This document shows positions 6,398 through 12,279 of a stretch of 39,608 bases of DNA, piece after piece; position 1 is the stretch's first letter, and every line of letters begins with the position of its first letter. The translations under genes and the position numbers were made by a program. This DNA is from a virus. The notes under the pieces were generated by a model that was not told the DNA's origin, did no database searches, and saw only the letters and a list, made by a program, of their open reading frames with translations. The stretch spans positions 1 through 39,608 of IMG/VR virus record IMGVR_UViG_3300013100_000018. The stretch is one strand, 5' to 3'.

Positions 6398-6709
6398 ATG
6401 AAGACCACCATCACTGCCCTGACCTCATTCGCCGCTGGCATCGTCCTCGTCTGTGGGATCGCCGCGTGCGCACCGGACGCTCAGCCGACCGCTCCGACCC
6501 CCAACCCGGCCAGTGTCACCGACCCCGCCGAAACGCCCTACACGCCCCCTGTGCTCCACTGTGAGTCGTGGCAGGTACCGGGCTGGCTGAACGGGCACGG
6601 CGACCCGACCTCGTGCGTGAACAACGAGGCCGTACCCGGCTCCCACAAGGGTGAGCCGCCCGCAACGCCCGCCCCTGCCCCCAGCACCCCGGCAACGGAG
6701 TGCAAGTAA
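6398..6709 (+). CDS. Predicted lipoprotein (103 aa)
   Basis: A 103-residue protein with a signal peptide (residues 1-23) and lipobox I-A-A-C (Cys24), followed by a long Pro/Thr/Ala-rich linker and two Cys (about 54 and 73) that could form a disulfide outside the cell. AAGGAG lies 11 bases before the ATG. Phage lipoproteins of actinobacterial hosts are often thought to alter the surface of the infected cell, for example to exclude other phages; here that role is inference. The Pro-rich tail suggests an extended, wall-spanning shape. Confidence 0.8.
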   Translation: MKTTITALTSFAAGIVLVCGIAACAPDAQPTAPTPNPASVTDPAETPYTPPVLHCESWQVPGWLNGHGDPTSCVNNEAVPGSHKGEPPATPAPAPSTPATECK

Positions 6710-6711
6710 CG

Positions 6712-6726
6712 CCTAAATGATTTAGG
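6712..6726. repeat. Palindromic repeat, copy 10, with strong SD
   Basis: CCTAAA-TGA-TTTAGG continuing as AGGAGG, one of the best ribosome sites in the window, 7 bases before the GTG at 6735. Confidence 0.9.
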
Positions 6727-6734
6727 AGGTACCC

Positions 6735-6896
6735 GTGACGGTGCTGAGCAAGCGAAGCACACAGCAGTTGGAGGCTATTCTTAAAGCCGCCGACCAGCAG
6801 GAGTTCTTAATCTCCATCAACCAACCCAACCTGAGACTCAGTGAGCAGATCGCTGACAGTCTCGCCGCGTTCCTCCAAGAGAACGGAAACCACTAA
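6735..6896 (+). CDS. Small helical protein (53 aa), GTG start
   Basis: A 53-residue protein starting MTVLSKRSTQQLEAI and ending in an amphipathic helix (EQIADSLAAFLQEN). The AGGAGG of repeat copy 10 is 7 bases before the GTG, and the stop overlaps the next ATG (TAATG), which together support a real gene. The helix-rich C terminus resembles that of the following gene in style, but no family is recognised. Confidence 0.65.
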   Translation: MTVLSKRSTQQLEAILKAADQQEFLISINQPNLRLSEQIADSLAAFLQENGNH

Positions 6897-7240
6897 TGCC
6901 AAAACTTAACGCTGTCCCCGGCTTCTACAACAAAGACGGCAGCATCAACCGCATCGAACACACCAACGAGGCGTACCGCCGAAACCTCAAAATCCGTCCC
7001 GACAGCAACTGGGCCGCGCCCGACAAGGACGAACTGATCGTCGGCTTCAACTACTCCCATGAGGAAAGCGGAGAAGCCCCGGTGTATATCGGCGCGATCA
7101 CGTACGAGAACCCCGAGGAGTCCTACATGGCAGCGGAGGGTGTACATCTGGCGCTCACCATCGAACAGGCCACCGCCGTGCGAGACATGCTCAACCTCAT
7201 CATCGACAAGTGCGGCGCGCAGCCCGACGCTGACGCCTAA
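6896..7240 (+). CDS. Hypothetical protein (114 aa), possible member of small-protein family
   Basis: A 114-residue protein: charged N terminus, beta-rich middle (APVYIGAITYEN) and a C-terminal helix (LTIEQATAVRDMLNLIID). The layout of beta segments followed by an acid-preceded hydrophobic helix resembles the tandem family at 9739-10990. It starts in TAATG and its GCC-TAA end lies inside repeat copy 11. No known domain. Confidence 0.7.
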   Translation: MPKLNAVPGFYNKDGSINRIEHTNEAYRRNLKIRPDSNWAAPDKDELIVGFNYSHEESGEAPVYIGAITYENPEESYMAAEGVHLALTIEQATAVRDMLNLIIDKCGAQPDADA

Positions 7241-7250
7241 ACGGTTTAGG
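7236..7250. repeat. Palindromic repeat, copy 11, contains stop codon
   Basis: CCTAAA-CGG-TTTAGG. The left arm carries the TAA of the upstream gene; the next ATG follows 9 bases after the right arm, so TTTAGG is the best ribosome site available for it. Confidence 0.9.
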
Positions 7251-7258
7251 CACGCACC

Positions 7259-7627
7259 ATGAACGAAGAAGACGAGAGTCACCTGTTTGGGTTTGTTAAG
7301 CCCTACTACCAAGTGGTCGTTAATTACCGTTCCACGGAACATTCCGAAAGAGGGCACCTAGACGTACAACTCCGCTACGAGAAGGACAATGGTAGAACCT
7401 ACACGACGGCTCTCCGCGCTCATGAATTCCCAACAACGGGCAAGTTCGGCTTCGACCCCTCTGGGTCGATACATTTTCCGAAGGATTCGTGGGTATCCGA
7501 AGCAGGAGTACCCAAGGCTGCGGTGATGGAGTTCTTCATCTGTCTGTTCGAGTTGGACTACAGCGACAAGGTAGACGAGGACGGGTGCTACGAGTACAAG
7601 GGAGAAAAGCATTATGTCGGTACCTAA
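7259..7627 (+). CDS. Hypothetical protein (122 aa), possible member of small-protein family
   Basis: A 122-residue acidic protein. Beta-rich N-terminal two thirds (QVVVNYRSTEHS, HLDVQLRYE), then a helix (KAAVMEFFICLFELD) and a charged tail. The helix occupies the same place as the helix of the 9739-10990 family. Ends inside the start region of the phosphoesterase gene (14-base overlap), so the two are co-transcribed. Function unknown. Confidence 0.7.
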   Translation: MNEEDESHLFGFVKPYYQVVVNYRSTEHSERGHLDVQLRYEKDNGRTYTTALRAHEFPTTGKFGFDPSGSIHFPKDSWVSEAGVPKAAVMEFFICLFELDYSDKVDEDGCYEYKGEKHYVGT

Positions 7628-8285
7628 ACAAGTCTGGTACACCAGTGACCTGCACTTCTTACACGAAAAAGTGGCGTTGATCCGAGGGTTCAAAGACTCT
7701 GCGGAACACGACATAGCAATCTTCGAGAACTGGCAGGGGCAGGTTACCCCCAATGACACGGTATACGTGCTGGGCGACATTGCCAGTGATGAGCGAACAC
7801 TGAGACATGCTCTCGGAATGCTCGATGCCTTACCCGGAGACAAAATCTTAATAGCCGGGAACCATGACGGGTTCCACCCCAAGAACCGCAAGTTCATGGA
7901 GTGGCAGGAGATTGCGCTGTCATTCCCCCGCATTAAGGCTGTAGCGCCGTTTGCGCGGCGTAAACTGCTGGGTAAGGACGTGATGCTCAGTCACTTCCCG
8001 TACTACCGTGAGCGCCCCGGTGTGGAGCCGCGTGACATGCAGTACCGCCTCCGCAATGAGGGGAACTGGCTGCTGCACGGACACACGCACGGCACAGAGG
8101 TAGTCACTGTCCAGCAATACGGGGAGAAGCTAAGTGTCGAGGCGGTAAACGCTCAGGACGCTTTACGTAAACAGCACGCAAGCATGCCGAGTACCACGAT
8201 CACCCGAGAGTTCCACGTTGGGCTGGACGCACACGACTTCAAACTCGTTAACCAAAACGACATTCTTAAAGTGATTGGAGGTTGA
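7614..8285 (+). CDS. Calcineurin-like metallophosphoesterase
   Basis: A 223-residue protein with the full metal-site motif set of the superfamily: SDLHF (Asp12, His14), GDI (about 54-56), GNHDG (about 82-86), SHFPY (about 126-130) and HGHTHG (about 155-160). These ligate two metal ions and hydrolyse phosphoesters; the substrate (nucleotide, nucleic acid or protein phosphate) cannot be read from sequence. The length is normal for a single-domain phage enzyme. It overlaps the upstream gene by 14 bases. A second, larger metallophosphoesterase with an HTH domain lies at 34600. Confidence 0.9.
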   Translation: MSVPKQVWYTSDLHFLHEKVALIRGFKDSAEHDIAIFENWQGQVTPNDTVYVLGDIASDERTLRHALGMLDALPGDKILIAGNHDGFHPKNRKFMEWQEIALSFPRIKAVAPFARRKLLGKDVMLSHFPYYRERPGVEPRDMQYRLRNEGNWLLHGHTHGTEVVTVQQYGEKLSVEAVNAQDALRKQHASMPSTTITREFHVGLDAHDFKLVNQNDILKVIGG

Positions 8286-8357
8286 CCGGGAGTACACATT
8301 CCGCTAAGTTAGCAACAGCAACACAGCAACAATTTACTTAATCTATCGGGAGATTAA

Positions 8358-8585
8358 TTGAACCTTTCAGAGAAACTTCTCGCAATCGCGGCCATGTATG
8401 ACGTTCTAGGCGCTATGCATGAAGAGGAGTATCGCAAGCACAAAATCCGGCGTCGTGACCTTCGACGTATCGGCCCGCTCTACAAGCTGATCGCGGACGA
8501 CATTCGCAAGGCCGTCCGCAGTGACGACGTTGCGAAAGCGAAGAGCACCGCCACCCCTGCATCACCCGTCAAGCTGTTCGCATGA
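8358..8585 (+). CDS. Hypothetical helical protein (75 aa), TTG start
   Basis: A 75-residue helical, basic protein (LSEKLLAIAAMYDVL..., KHKIRRRDLRRIG). The TTG start at 8358 is chosen because GGGAG (8348-8352) lies at the right distance and the N terminus is a good amphipathic helix; the next ATG would remove that helix. It overlaps the following gene by 4 bases (ATGA). No known family; the Arg-rich centre might contact nucleic acid. Confidence 0.65.
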   Translation: MNLSEKLLAIAAMYDVLGAMHEEEYRKHKIRRRDLRRIGPLYKLIADDIRKAVRSDDVAKAKSTATPASPVKLFA

Positions 8586-8836
8586 GCGGCCCTGTCACGG
8601 AGACACACCTTAACAAGGCGTACAGGTACGGTGAACGCCGAGCCCTCCGAGAGCAGAGCCGCTATGACAAGCCGCTCGATGATGTATTCGATGACGACAC
8701 CATCAAGCAGGACTTGATCTTCACCGTTACTGACGAAAAGATCGACCCTGAGAGCGCAGACGGCTGGCTGATCCTCGATGCCTACGAGGACGGCTACTAC
8801 ACAGCATGGGAAGAAGTGGAGGACAAAGCTGCCTGA
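8582..8836 (+). CDS. Acidic hypothetical protein (84 aa)
   Basis: An 84-residue protein with a basic N-terminal third (YRYGERRALREQSRY) and a very acidic remainder ending in aromatic residues (DGYYTAWEEVEDKAA). It starts in an ATGA overlap and is followed by a very strong hairpin. Function unknown. Confidence 0.7.
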   Translation: MSGPVTETHLNKAYRYGERRALREQSRYDKPLDDVFDDDTIKQDLIFTVTDEKIDPESADGWLILDAYEDGYYTAWEEVEDKAA

Positions 8837-8859
8837 CCGGACTGGTACAGGTAACTCCG

Positions 8860-8895
8860 TCGAGGGGGTAGAGTTTAATAACTCTGCCCCCTCGA
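8860..8895 (+). terminator. Very strong 16-bp hairpin
   Basis: TCGAGGGGGTAGAGTT pairs with AACTCTGCCCCCTCGA (one G-T pair) around a TAAT loop. It directly follows the gene ending at 8836. No T tract follows (GAAACG), so it may be a factor-assisted terminator, an mRNA end-protecting hairpin or an RNase III site. Confidence 0.65.
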
Positions 8896-8918
8896 AACGT
8901 ACTCCCCGCGAGTTGCCG

Positions 8919-9197
8919 ATGGGCTGGTGTTTCCCAGACGACGTGTACCATAACAATTGCAGAACGGAGTACGTAGACCAAAATGGCAAAATCAGAAGAT
9001 GTAGTTGCCCGAATCACCGGCAACATGACGCCGGTAGCAGTAGACCTGAGCAGCCTGCCGGAGAGCAAGCGCCGGTCGCGCATCCTGCCGGAGAACCCGC
9101 TGAGGCCGGGACTGTGGTGGCACTGCAACCCCCGAAACGAAAACGCCGACCACGAGTGCAAGGGTCGCCACAAACAGATCAACCCACTGCCGAGTAG
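8919..9197 (+). CDS. Cys/His-rich (zinc-binding-like) protein, overlaps next gene
   Basis: A 92-residue frame whose first 35 residues hold a plausible zinc site (W-C-F...H-x2-C...C-x-C-x2-H; MGWCFPDDVYHNNC, RRCSCPNH), a spacing seen in small phage zinc proteins. The rest is Pro/Gln/Arg-rich. The ATG at 8919 is chosen because it follows the 8860-8895 hairpin; no good ribosome site is visible. From 8983 on, the DNA also encodes the next protein in another frame, so the low-complexity tail may be a by-product of that gene. Confidence 0.5.
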   Translation: MGWCFPDDVYHNNCRTEYVDQNGKIRRCSCPNHRQHDAGSSRPEQPAGEQAPVAHPAGEPAEAGTVVALQPPKRKRRPRVQGSPQTDQPTAE

Positions 9198-9237
9198 CCG
9201 GTGCAAGTGCACCTGCCACGACGGTAACGATGCCTAA
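8983..9237 (+). CDS. Cys/His-rich protein (84 aa)
   Basis: An 84-residue protein with GC-rich third codon positions and a C-terminal Cys/His set (WWHC...H-E-C-K-G...C-K-C-T-C-H) likely to hold zinc. It ends DA-stop inside repeat copy 12, as several neighbours do, which supports the frame. No clear ribosome site precedes the ATG, so translation may depend on the overlapping frame at 8919-9197. Function unknown; such domains often bind nucleic acid. Confidence 0.65.
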   Translation: MAKSEDVVARITGNMTPVAVDLSSLPESKRRSRILPENPLRPGLWWHCNPRNENADHECKGRHKQINPLPSSRCKCTCHDGNDA

Positions 9238-9247
9238 ACAATTTAGG
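9233..9247. repeat. Palindromic repeat, copy 12, stop codon plus SD
   Basis: CCTAAA-CAA-TTTAGG followed by AG. The left arm holds the TAA of the upstream gene, and TTTAGGAG is the ribosome site of the ATG at 9255. It is a clear example of one element ending one gene and starting the next. Confidence 0.9.
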
Positions 9248-9254
9248 AGAATAG

Positions 9255-9755
9255 ATGGACTCGCTAGTTCACTGGTACACCCGGTACCGCACCGAGAAAA
9301 CGAAGATCAGGGCACGACAGCGCCTCGAATTGGAGCGTGAGCTTCGCCCGCTGGCTGTCGAGCTTGGCCGCGCCATTGTCGATGAGCGTAACAAGGGCAA
9401 GCGCATCGAGGACATTGGCTACATGATTGGGCTGAAGAACAAGACGTTCATCTACTCCATGATCGAAGAGTTCAAGCACTCGGGTGAACCCACCCCCACC
9501 ACGCCGCCCGAACAGGGTGCCGTTGAGCCTGCGGAGATTACGTTCGAGCCGTACGAGTTGTACGACTTCGAGTACCACGGCAACACCGCCGTGCTGTCGA
9601 TCATCGAAGACGGCACGCCCACCGAGTACGTGCTGGGGCTGAGCAACACCGGAGAAGTGGTGACGACGCCGGAAGCGTGGCTGACCGCCTCCAAGGACCA
9701 GCGGAAGCTCTACGCCAAGATCATCAAGGAGATTGAGGATGGAGCTACCCCGTAA
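9255..9755 (+). CDS. HTH-like protein (166 aa)
   Basis: A 166-residue protein. Residues 1-45 are a basic helix rich in Arg and Lys; about 48-75 (GKRIEDIGYMIGLKNKTFIYSMIEEF) read as a helix-turn-helix of the kind that chooses DNA sites; a Pro/Thr linker (about 78-90) joins an acidic beta-rich C-terminal domain. It could be a transcriptional regulator, and it is one of the few candidates for a protein that binds the palindromic repeats, but that link is speculation. It begins right after repeat copy 12 and overlaps the next gene. Confidence 0.7.
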   Translation: MDSLVHWYTRYRTEKTKIRARQRLELERELRPLAVELGRAIVDERNKGKRIEDIGYMIGLKNKTFIYSMIEEFKHSGEPTPTTPPEQGAVEPAEITFEPYELYDFEYHGNTAVLSIIEDGTPTEYVLGLSNTGEVVTTPEAWLTASKDQRKLYAKIIKEIEDGATP

Positions 9756-9987
9756 GAGCGAGTTCAAAGGGTCGGTAACAGTCGAAGTTTATGTTGACGA
9801 CATGGACAAAGCGCGGTGCGAACCCGTGTTAAGGCTGAGGATGGTCGGTCAGCTTCCATCACCCGGCAAAGTCGTTAAATTAACCCCCGCAGAAGTTGAC
9901 GACCTATGCGTCATGCTGCAATACTACAAAGAGGAGGTATTAAGAAATGAGATTGCCAAGAAGTCGGAAGGGCAAGACGCCGATTGA
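9739..9987 (+). CDS. Tandem small-protein family, member 1 (82 aa)
   Basis: Beta-rich N-terminal part (GSVTVEVYVDD, CEPVLRLRMVG), then a conserved C-terminal signature, Thr-Pro-Ala-Glu-Val-Asp-Asp-Leu followed by a hydrophobic helix (CVMLQYYKEEVL). The start is taken at ATG 9739 because AAGGAG (9726-9731) is 7 bases upstream; TTG 9733 is possible. It overlaps both neighbours. The same layout recurs in the next four genes. Function unknown. Confidence 0.7.
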   Translation: MELPRKSEFKGSVTVEVYVDDMDKARCEPVLRLRMVGQLPSPGKVVKLTPAEVDDLCVMLQYYKEEVLRNEIAKKSEGQDAD

Positions 9988-10177
9988 CGTGGTTGTGGTC
10001 ACGCAGGAGAGTGGGCCGCGTGTGCGCCTCACCGTGGGTGACGAGTTCCACAAGAAGAACAGCGACCTTGACTTTCGGGAAACCGAAGACCTGATCGTAC
10101 TGTTGCAGTACACGCTCGCCAAGGCCAAGGGCGAAATCCCCGACCCCAACCGGGAAGCCGAACCCGCTCATGTTTGA
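9947..10177 (+). CDS. Tandem small-protein family, member 2 (76 aa)
   Basis: A basic N terminus (MRLPRSRKGKTPID) is followed by two beta-like strands (VVVVTQESG, PRVRLTVGDEF) and the family C-terminal signature, here TEDLIVLLQYTLAKAKG. GAGGAGG (9931-9937) lies about 9 bases before the ATG. It overlaps the previous gene by 41 bases and the next by 8. Function unknown. Confidence 0.7.
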   Translation: MRLPRSRKGKTPIDVVVVTQESGPRVRLTVGDEFHKKNSDLDFRETEDLIVLLQYTLAKAKGEIPDPNREAEPAHV

Positions 10178-10409
10178 GCAGGGCCAGACCGTGATAGACG
10201 ACCCCGACGTTGTGATTCTTCCCTATAAGAACAACACAGGGCTAGACCACATAGTTGAATTGTCGTTGCTCAATGGTGGCCTCAATAGAGGCAAAGTGAA
10301 CCTCGGTATTAAGGGCGTAGGTAGCGCATGGGTCACGCTCTGCCCTCGTGCCGTTGACGACCTGATCGTGGCGCTGACCTTTTTCAGGGATCAAGCTCAA
10401 AATGGATGA
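10170..10409 (+). CDS. Tandem small-protein family, member 3 (79 aa)
   Basis: Beta-rich N-terminal region (DVVILPYKNN, HIVELSLLNGG, KVNLGIKGVG) followed by AVDDLIVALTFFRDQ, the clearest form of the shared C-terminal signature. It starts 8 bases before the upstream stop and ends 8 bases into the next gene. No cysteine cluster or catalytic motif. Unknown function. Confidence 0.7.
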   Translation: MFEQGQTVIDDPDVVILPYKNNTGLDHIVELSLLNGGLNRGKVNLGIKGVGSAWVTLCPRAVDDLIVALTFFRDQAQNG

Positions 10410-10665
10410 AAAGTTCGAGTACACAATCGCCTGCGCACAGTCACCAGAAGACTACATACAGCTTGTAGACACCAGCAGGTTGTGGGCGGGTCACGAGAAC
10501 TTGCTCGACGGTTCCGTTCTTATTAGGTGTCAGTACAACTACCCGAACTGCGCAAAGGAAGAAGAGGAACAGTCCACGTCTGTACTCTTGAACGAAGACA
10601 AGGTGGACGAACTTATCACGGCGCTCCTGTTCTGGAAACAGCATCACGAAAGCACTGGAAATTAA
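10402..10665 (+). CDS. Tandem small-protein family, member 4 (87 aa)
   Basis: An acidic 87-residue member with an internal insert (NYPNCAKEEEEQS) before the shared helix KVDELITALLFWKQHH. The start at 10402 overlaps the upstream gene by 8 bases. Sequence identity to its neighbours is low outside the last 20 residues, so these would be old duplicates or proteins held to a common binding surface. Confidence 0.7.
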   Translation: MDEKFEYTIACAQSPEDYIQLVDTSRLWAGHENLLDGSVLIRCQYNYPNCAKEEEEQSTSVLLNEDKVDELITALLFWKQHHESTGN

Positions 10666-10687
10666 ACAAAAGAAAGGAGAACGCGCT

Positions 10688-10990
10688 ATGGCAAAGACAG
10701 ACTTCACCTACGATATTCACTGTCGGGCATCTTTCCTTGATGCCATTCGACTCAAAGACAGCAGCGGGGAATGGACACCGGGCTACTACAGAGATGTTAA
10801 GAATGCTTCCGAGGAGGAAGCAGAAAGAAAACGCCTTCAGGAAGCCTCCCTCAACGTCTACACCGTACGCAACGCAGGTGAGGACTACGAGGATACCAGC
10901 GGGTTCACTGTACTAGGCCGCGAGGACGTTGATGAACTCATCGTCGCTCTCATGTACTGGCGTACGCAAAACCCAGACCCCAAAGCCTAA
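10688..10990 (+). CDS. Tandem small-protein family, member 5 (100 aa)
   Basis: The largest member of the row: an aromatic/charged N terminus, a Glu-rich helix (ASEEEAERKRLQEASL, about 41-56), a strand (NVYTVRN) and the shared C terminus DVDELIVALMYWRTQN. AAAGGAG (10673-10679) is 8 bases before the ATG. The stop (GCC-TAA) is inside repeat copy 13, which closes the row. Confidence 0.75.
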   Translation: MAKTDFTYDIHCRASFLDAIRLKDSSGEWTPGYYRDVKNASEEEAERKRLQEASLNVYTVRNAGEDYEDTSGFTVLGREDVDELIVALMYWRTQNPDPKA

Positions 10991-11000
10991 ACGATTTAGG
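10986..11000. repeat. Palindromic repeat, copy 13, stop codon plus SD-like arm
   Basis: CCTAAA-CGA-TTTAGG then AAGG. It contains the TAA of the upstream gene, and TTTAGGAAGG can serve as ribosome site for the ATG at 11014. Confidence 0.9.
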
Positions 11001-11013
11001 AAGGATTAACAGA

Positions 11014-11250
11014 ATGTACGCCATGCGCTTCGATGACTTGCGCCGCAAGATGCTCACCAAGTCACCCCCGGTCGAGCTTCGCAAGCTCACCACCGCAATC
11101 CAGAACACCCCCGACTACGACACCTACATGGGCCTGTTCCTCATGCCCGAGAACGAAGCGATCCACGTCACCGTCGAAGCCGACGACAAGACCTACACGT
11201 TCTACACCATCCACAAGATCGAACAGAAGGAAGAGGTTCATCATGGCTGA
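11014..11250 (+). CDS. Hypothetical protein (78 aa)
   Basis: A 78-residue protein starting MYAMRFDDLRRK: basic helical N terminus and beta-rich C terminus (AIHVTVEADDKTYTFYTI). It follows repeat copy 13 and overlaps the next start by 8 bases. First of four coupled genes (11014-12277) leading into the AAA+ ATPase. Function unknown. Confidence 0.7.
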   Translation: MYAMRFDDLRRKMLTKSPPVELRKLTTAIQNTPDYDTYMGLFLMPENEAIHVTVEADDKTYTFYTIHKIEQKEEVHHG

Positions 11251-11578
11251 GGACCAGCCGCTTCACGCACCGAGTTACGAAATCCTGAAGGAGCTTGTTA
11301 ACCGGGTCACCGACACCAGCATCCAGACGCTCCACCACGTCAAGCTCAGCAAGCCCCACATCGTACGCTTCAACGGCGCGCAGGACTACGCCGAAGTCGA
11401 GTACGTGCTGGTCGGTGCCGCGAGGCTCAACAAAGAGGACGCCCTCGGTCGGTTCACGTTCGAAGAAACGACCGTCATTGCCTCCGACGAGGACGCAGAA
11501 GTTCACGAAGCATTCCTGTACTACGCACCCCGAGCGCTCACCGTCGAGGAAGCGCTCTTCGCAATCGGAGAGGTTTAA
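11243..11578 (+). CDS. Hypothetical protein (111 aa)
   Basis: A 111-residue acidic protein starting MAEDQPLHAPSY with a helix (EILKELVNRVTD), a beta-rich middle (YAEVEYVLVGAARL) and an acidic C-terminal helix (LTVEEALFAIGEV) somewhat like the end of the 9739-10990 family. GAAGAGG lies 6 bases before the ATG at 11243. Co-transcribed with its neighbours. Function unknown. Confidence 0.7.
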   Translation: MAEDQPLHAPSYEILKELVNRVTDTSIQTLHHVKLSKPHIVRFNGAQDYAEVEYVLVGAARLNKEDALGRFTFEETTVIASDEDAEVHEAFLYYAPRALTVEEALFAIGEV

Positions 11579-11582
11579 CATC

Positions 11583-11990
11583 ATGGCCGACTTGAAGCGC
11601 CGAGGCGCAGACGCAACACCCGAGCCGACACCACAGTCGGAGTCCCCGTTCGCCCCCTCCGTCGAGGGTCACAACCACAACCTGCCCAACTTCGAGAAGC
11701 TGTCGGAGTTCACGAAACACGCCAGCCCGGACTCGCACACGCACACCAAGCCTGTCGTCCTCCCGCGTACCGGTGACCCGATGGGGGATCAGGTTGTCGA
11801 GAAGGTCGAAGCGCTGGTCAACGCCTTCAACGACATGACGGACCACCCCGACATTCCCGAAGCCCACCGCACCTTCACCCTCACAATGGTGGACGTGCTT
11901 TCCGGCGAGCCTCAGGTAGCTATGAGCGTTCTCGGTACGGCTGTCGCAGCCATGGCTCAGATGCTGAATGGCATGATGGGTGACGACTGA
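11583..11990 (+). CDS. Hypothetical protein (135 aa)
   Basis: A 135-residue protein. The first 60 residues are Pro/Ser/His-rich and probably disordered (HNHNLPNFEK, SHTHTKPV); the second half is helical and ends in a Met-rich segment (TAVAAMAQMLNGMMGDD). GAGAGG precedes the ATG. The stop overlaps the next start (TGATG). Cofactor-like role for the downstream ATPase is possible from position only. Confidence 0.7.
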   Translation: MADLKRRGADATPEPTPQSESPFAPSVEGHNHNLPNFEKLSEFTKHASPDSHTHTKPVVLPRTGDPMGDQVVEKVEALVNAFNDMTDHPDIPEAHRTFTLTMVDVLSGEPQVAMSVLGTAVAAMAQMLNGMMGDD

Positions 11991-12277
11991 TGCGGAAGAC
12001 GCCCGAGCAGGAAGAGGCCGAGGAAGTCCGTGAACTGGTCGTCGGACTCACCGCCATGCTCGCAGAGGCAATGGCGAAAGACGACGAAGCCCGTGTTAAA
12101 GAAATCTTCCACCAACTGAATTTGCAGTATCGGGGAGACCCCAGTAGCATACTCGTGTTGCTGAAAGCCTCCCTTGTCTTGGGTGCGACGTTCACGCTCC
12201 GCACTTTCGAAGACGAACTCAACAAAACCACCAACCAGAACAACGGCGAGAACGCCGACAACGACAAGGAGAACTAA
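11990..12277 (+). CDS. Hypothetical helical protein (95 aa)
   Basis: A 95-residue helical protein, very Glu/Ala-rich at the N terminus (QEEAEEVRELVVGLTAMLAE) with a hydrophobic helix near residue 55-70 (SILVLLKASLVLGATF) and an Asn/Asp-rich tail. The hydrophobic helix is short for a membrane anchor. It is two bases from the AAA+ ATPase gene and coupled by TGATG to the gene before. Function unknown. Confidence 0.7.
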   Translation: MRKTPEQEEAEEVRELVVGLTAMLAEAMAKDDEARVKEIFHQLNLQYRGDPSSILVLLKASLVLGATFTLRTFEDELNKTTNQNNGENADNDKEN

Positions 12278-12279
12278 CA

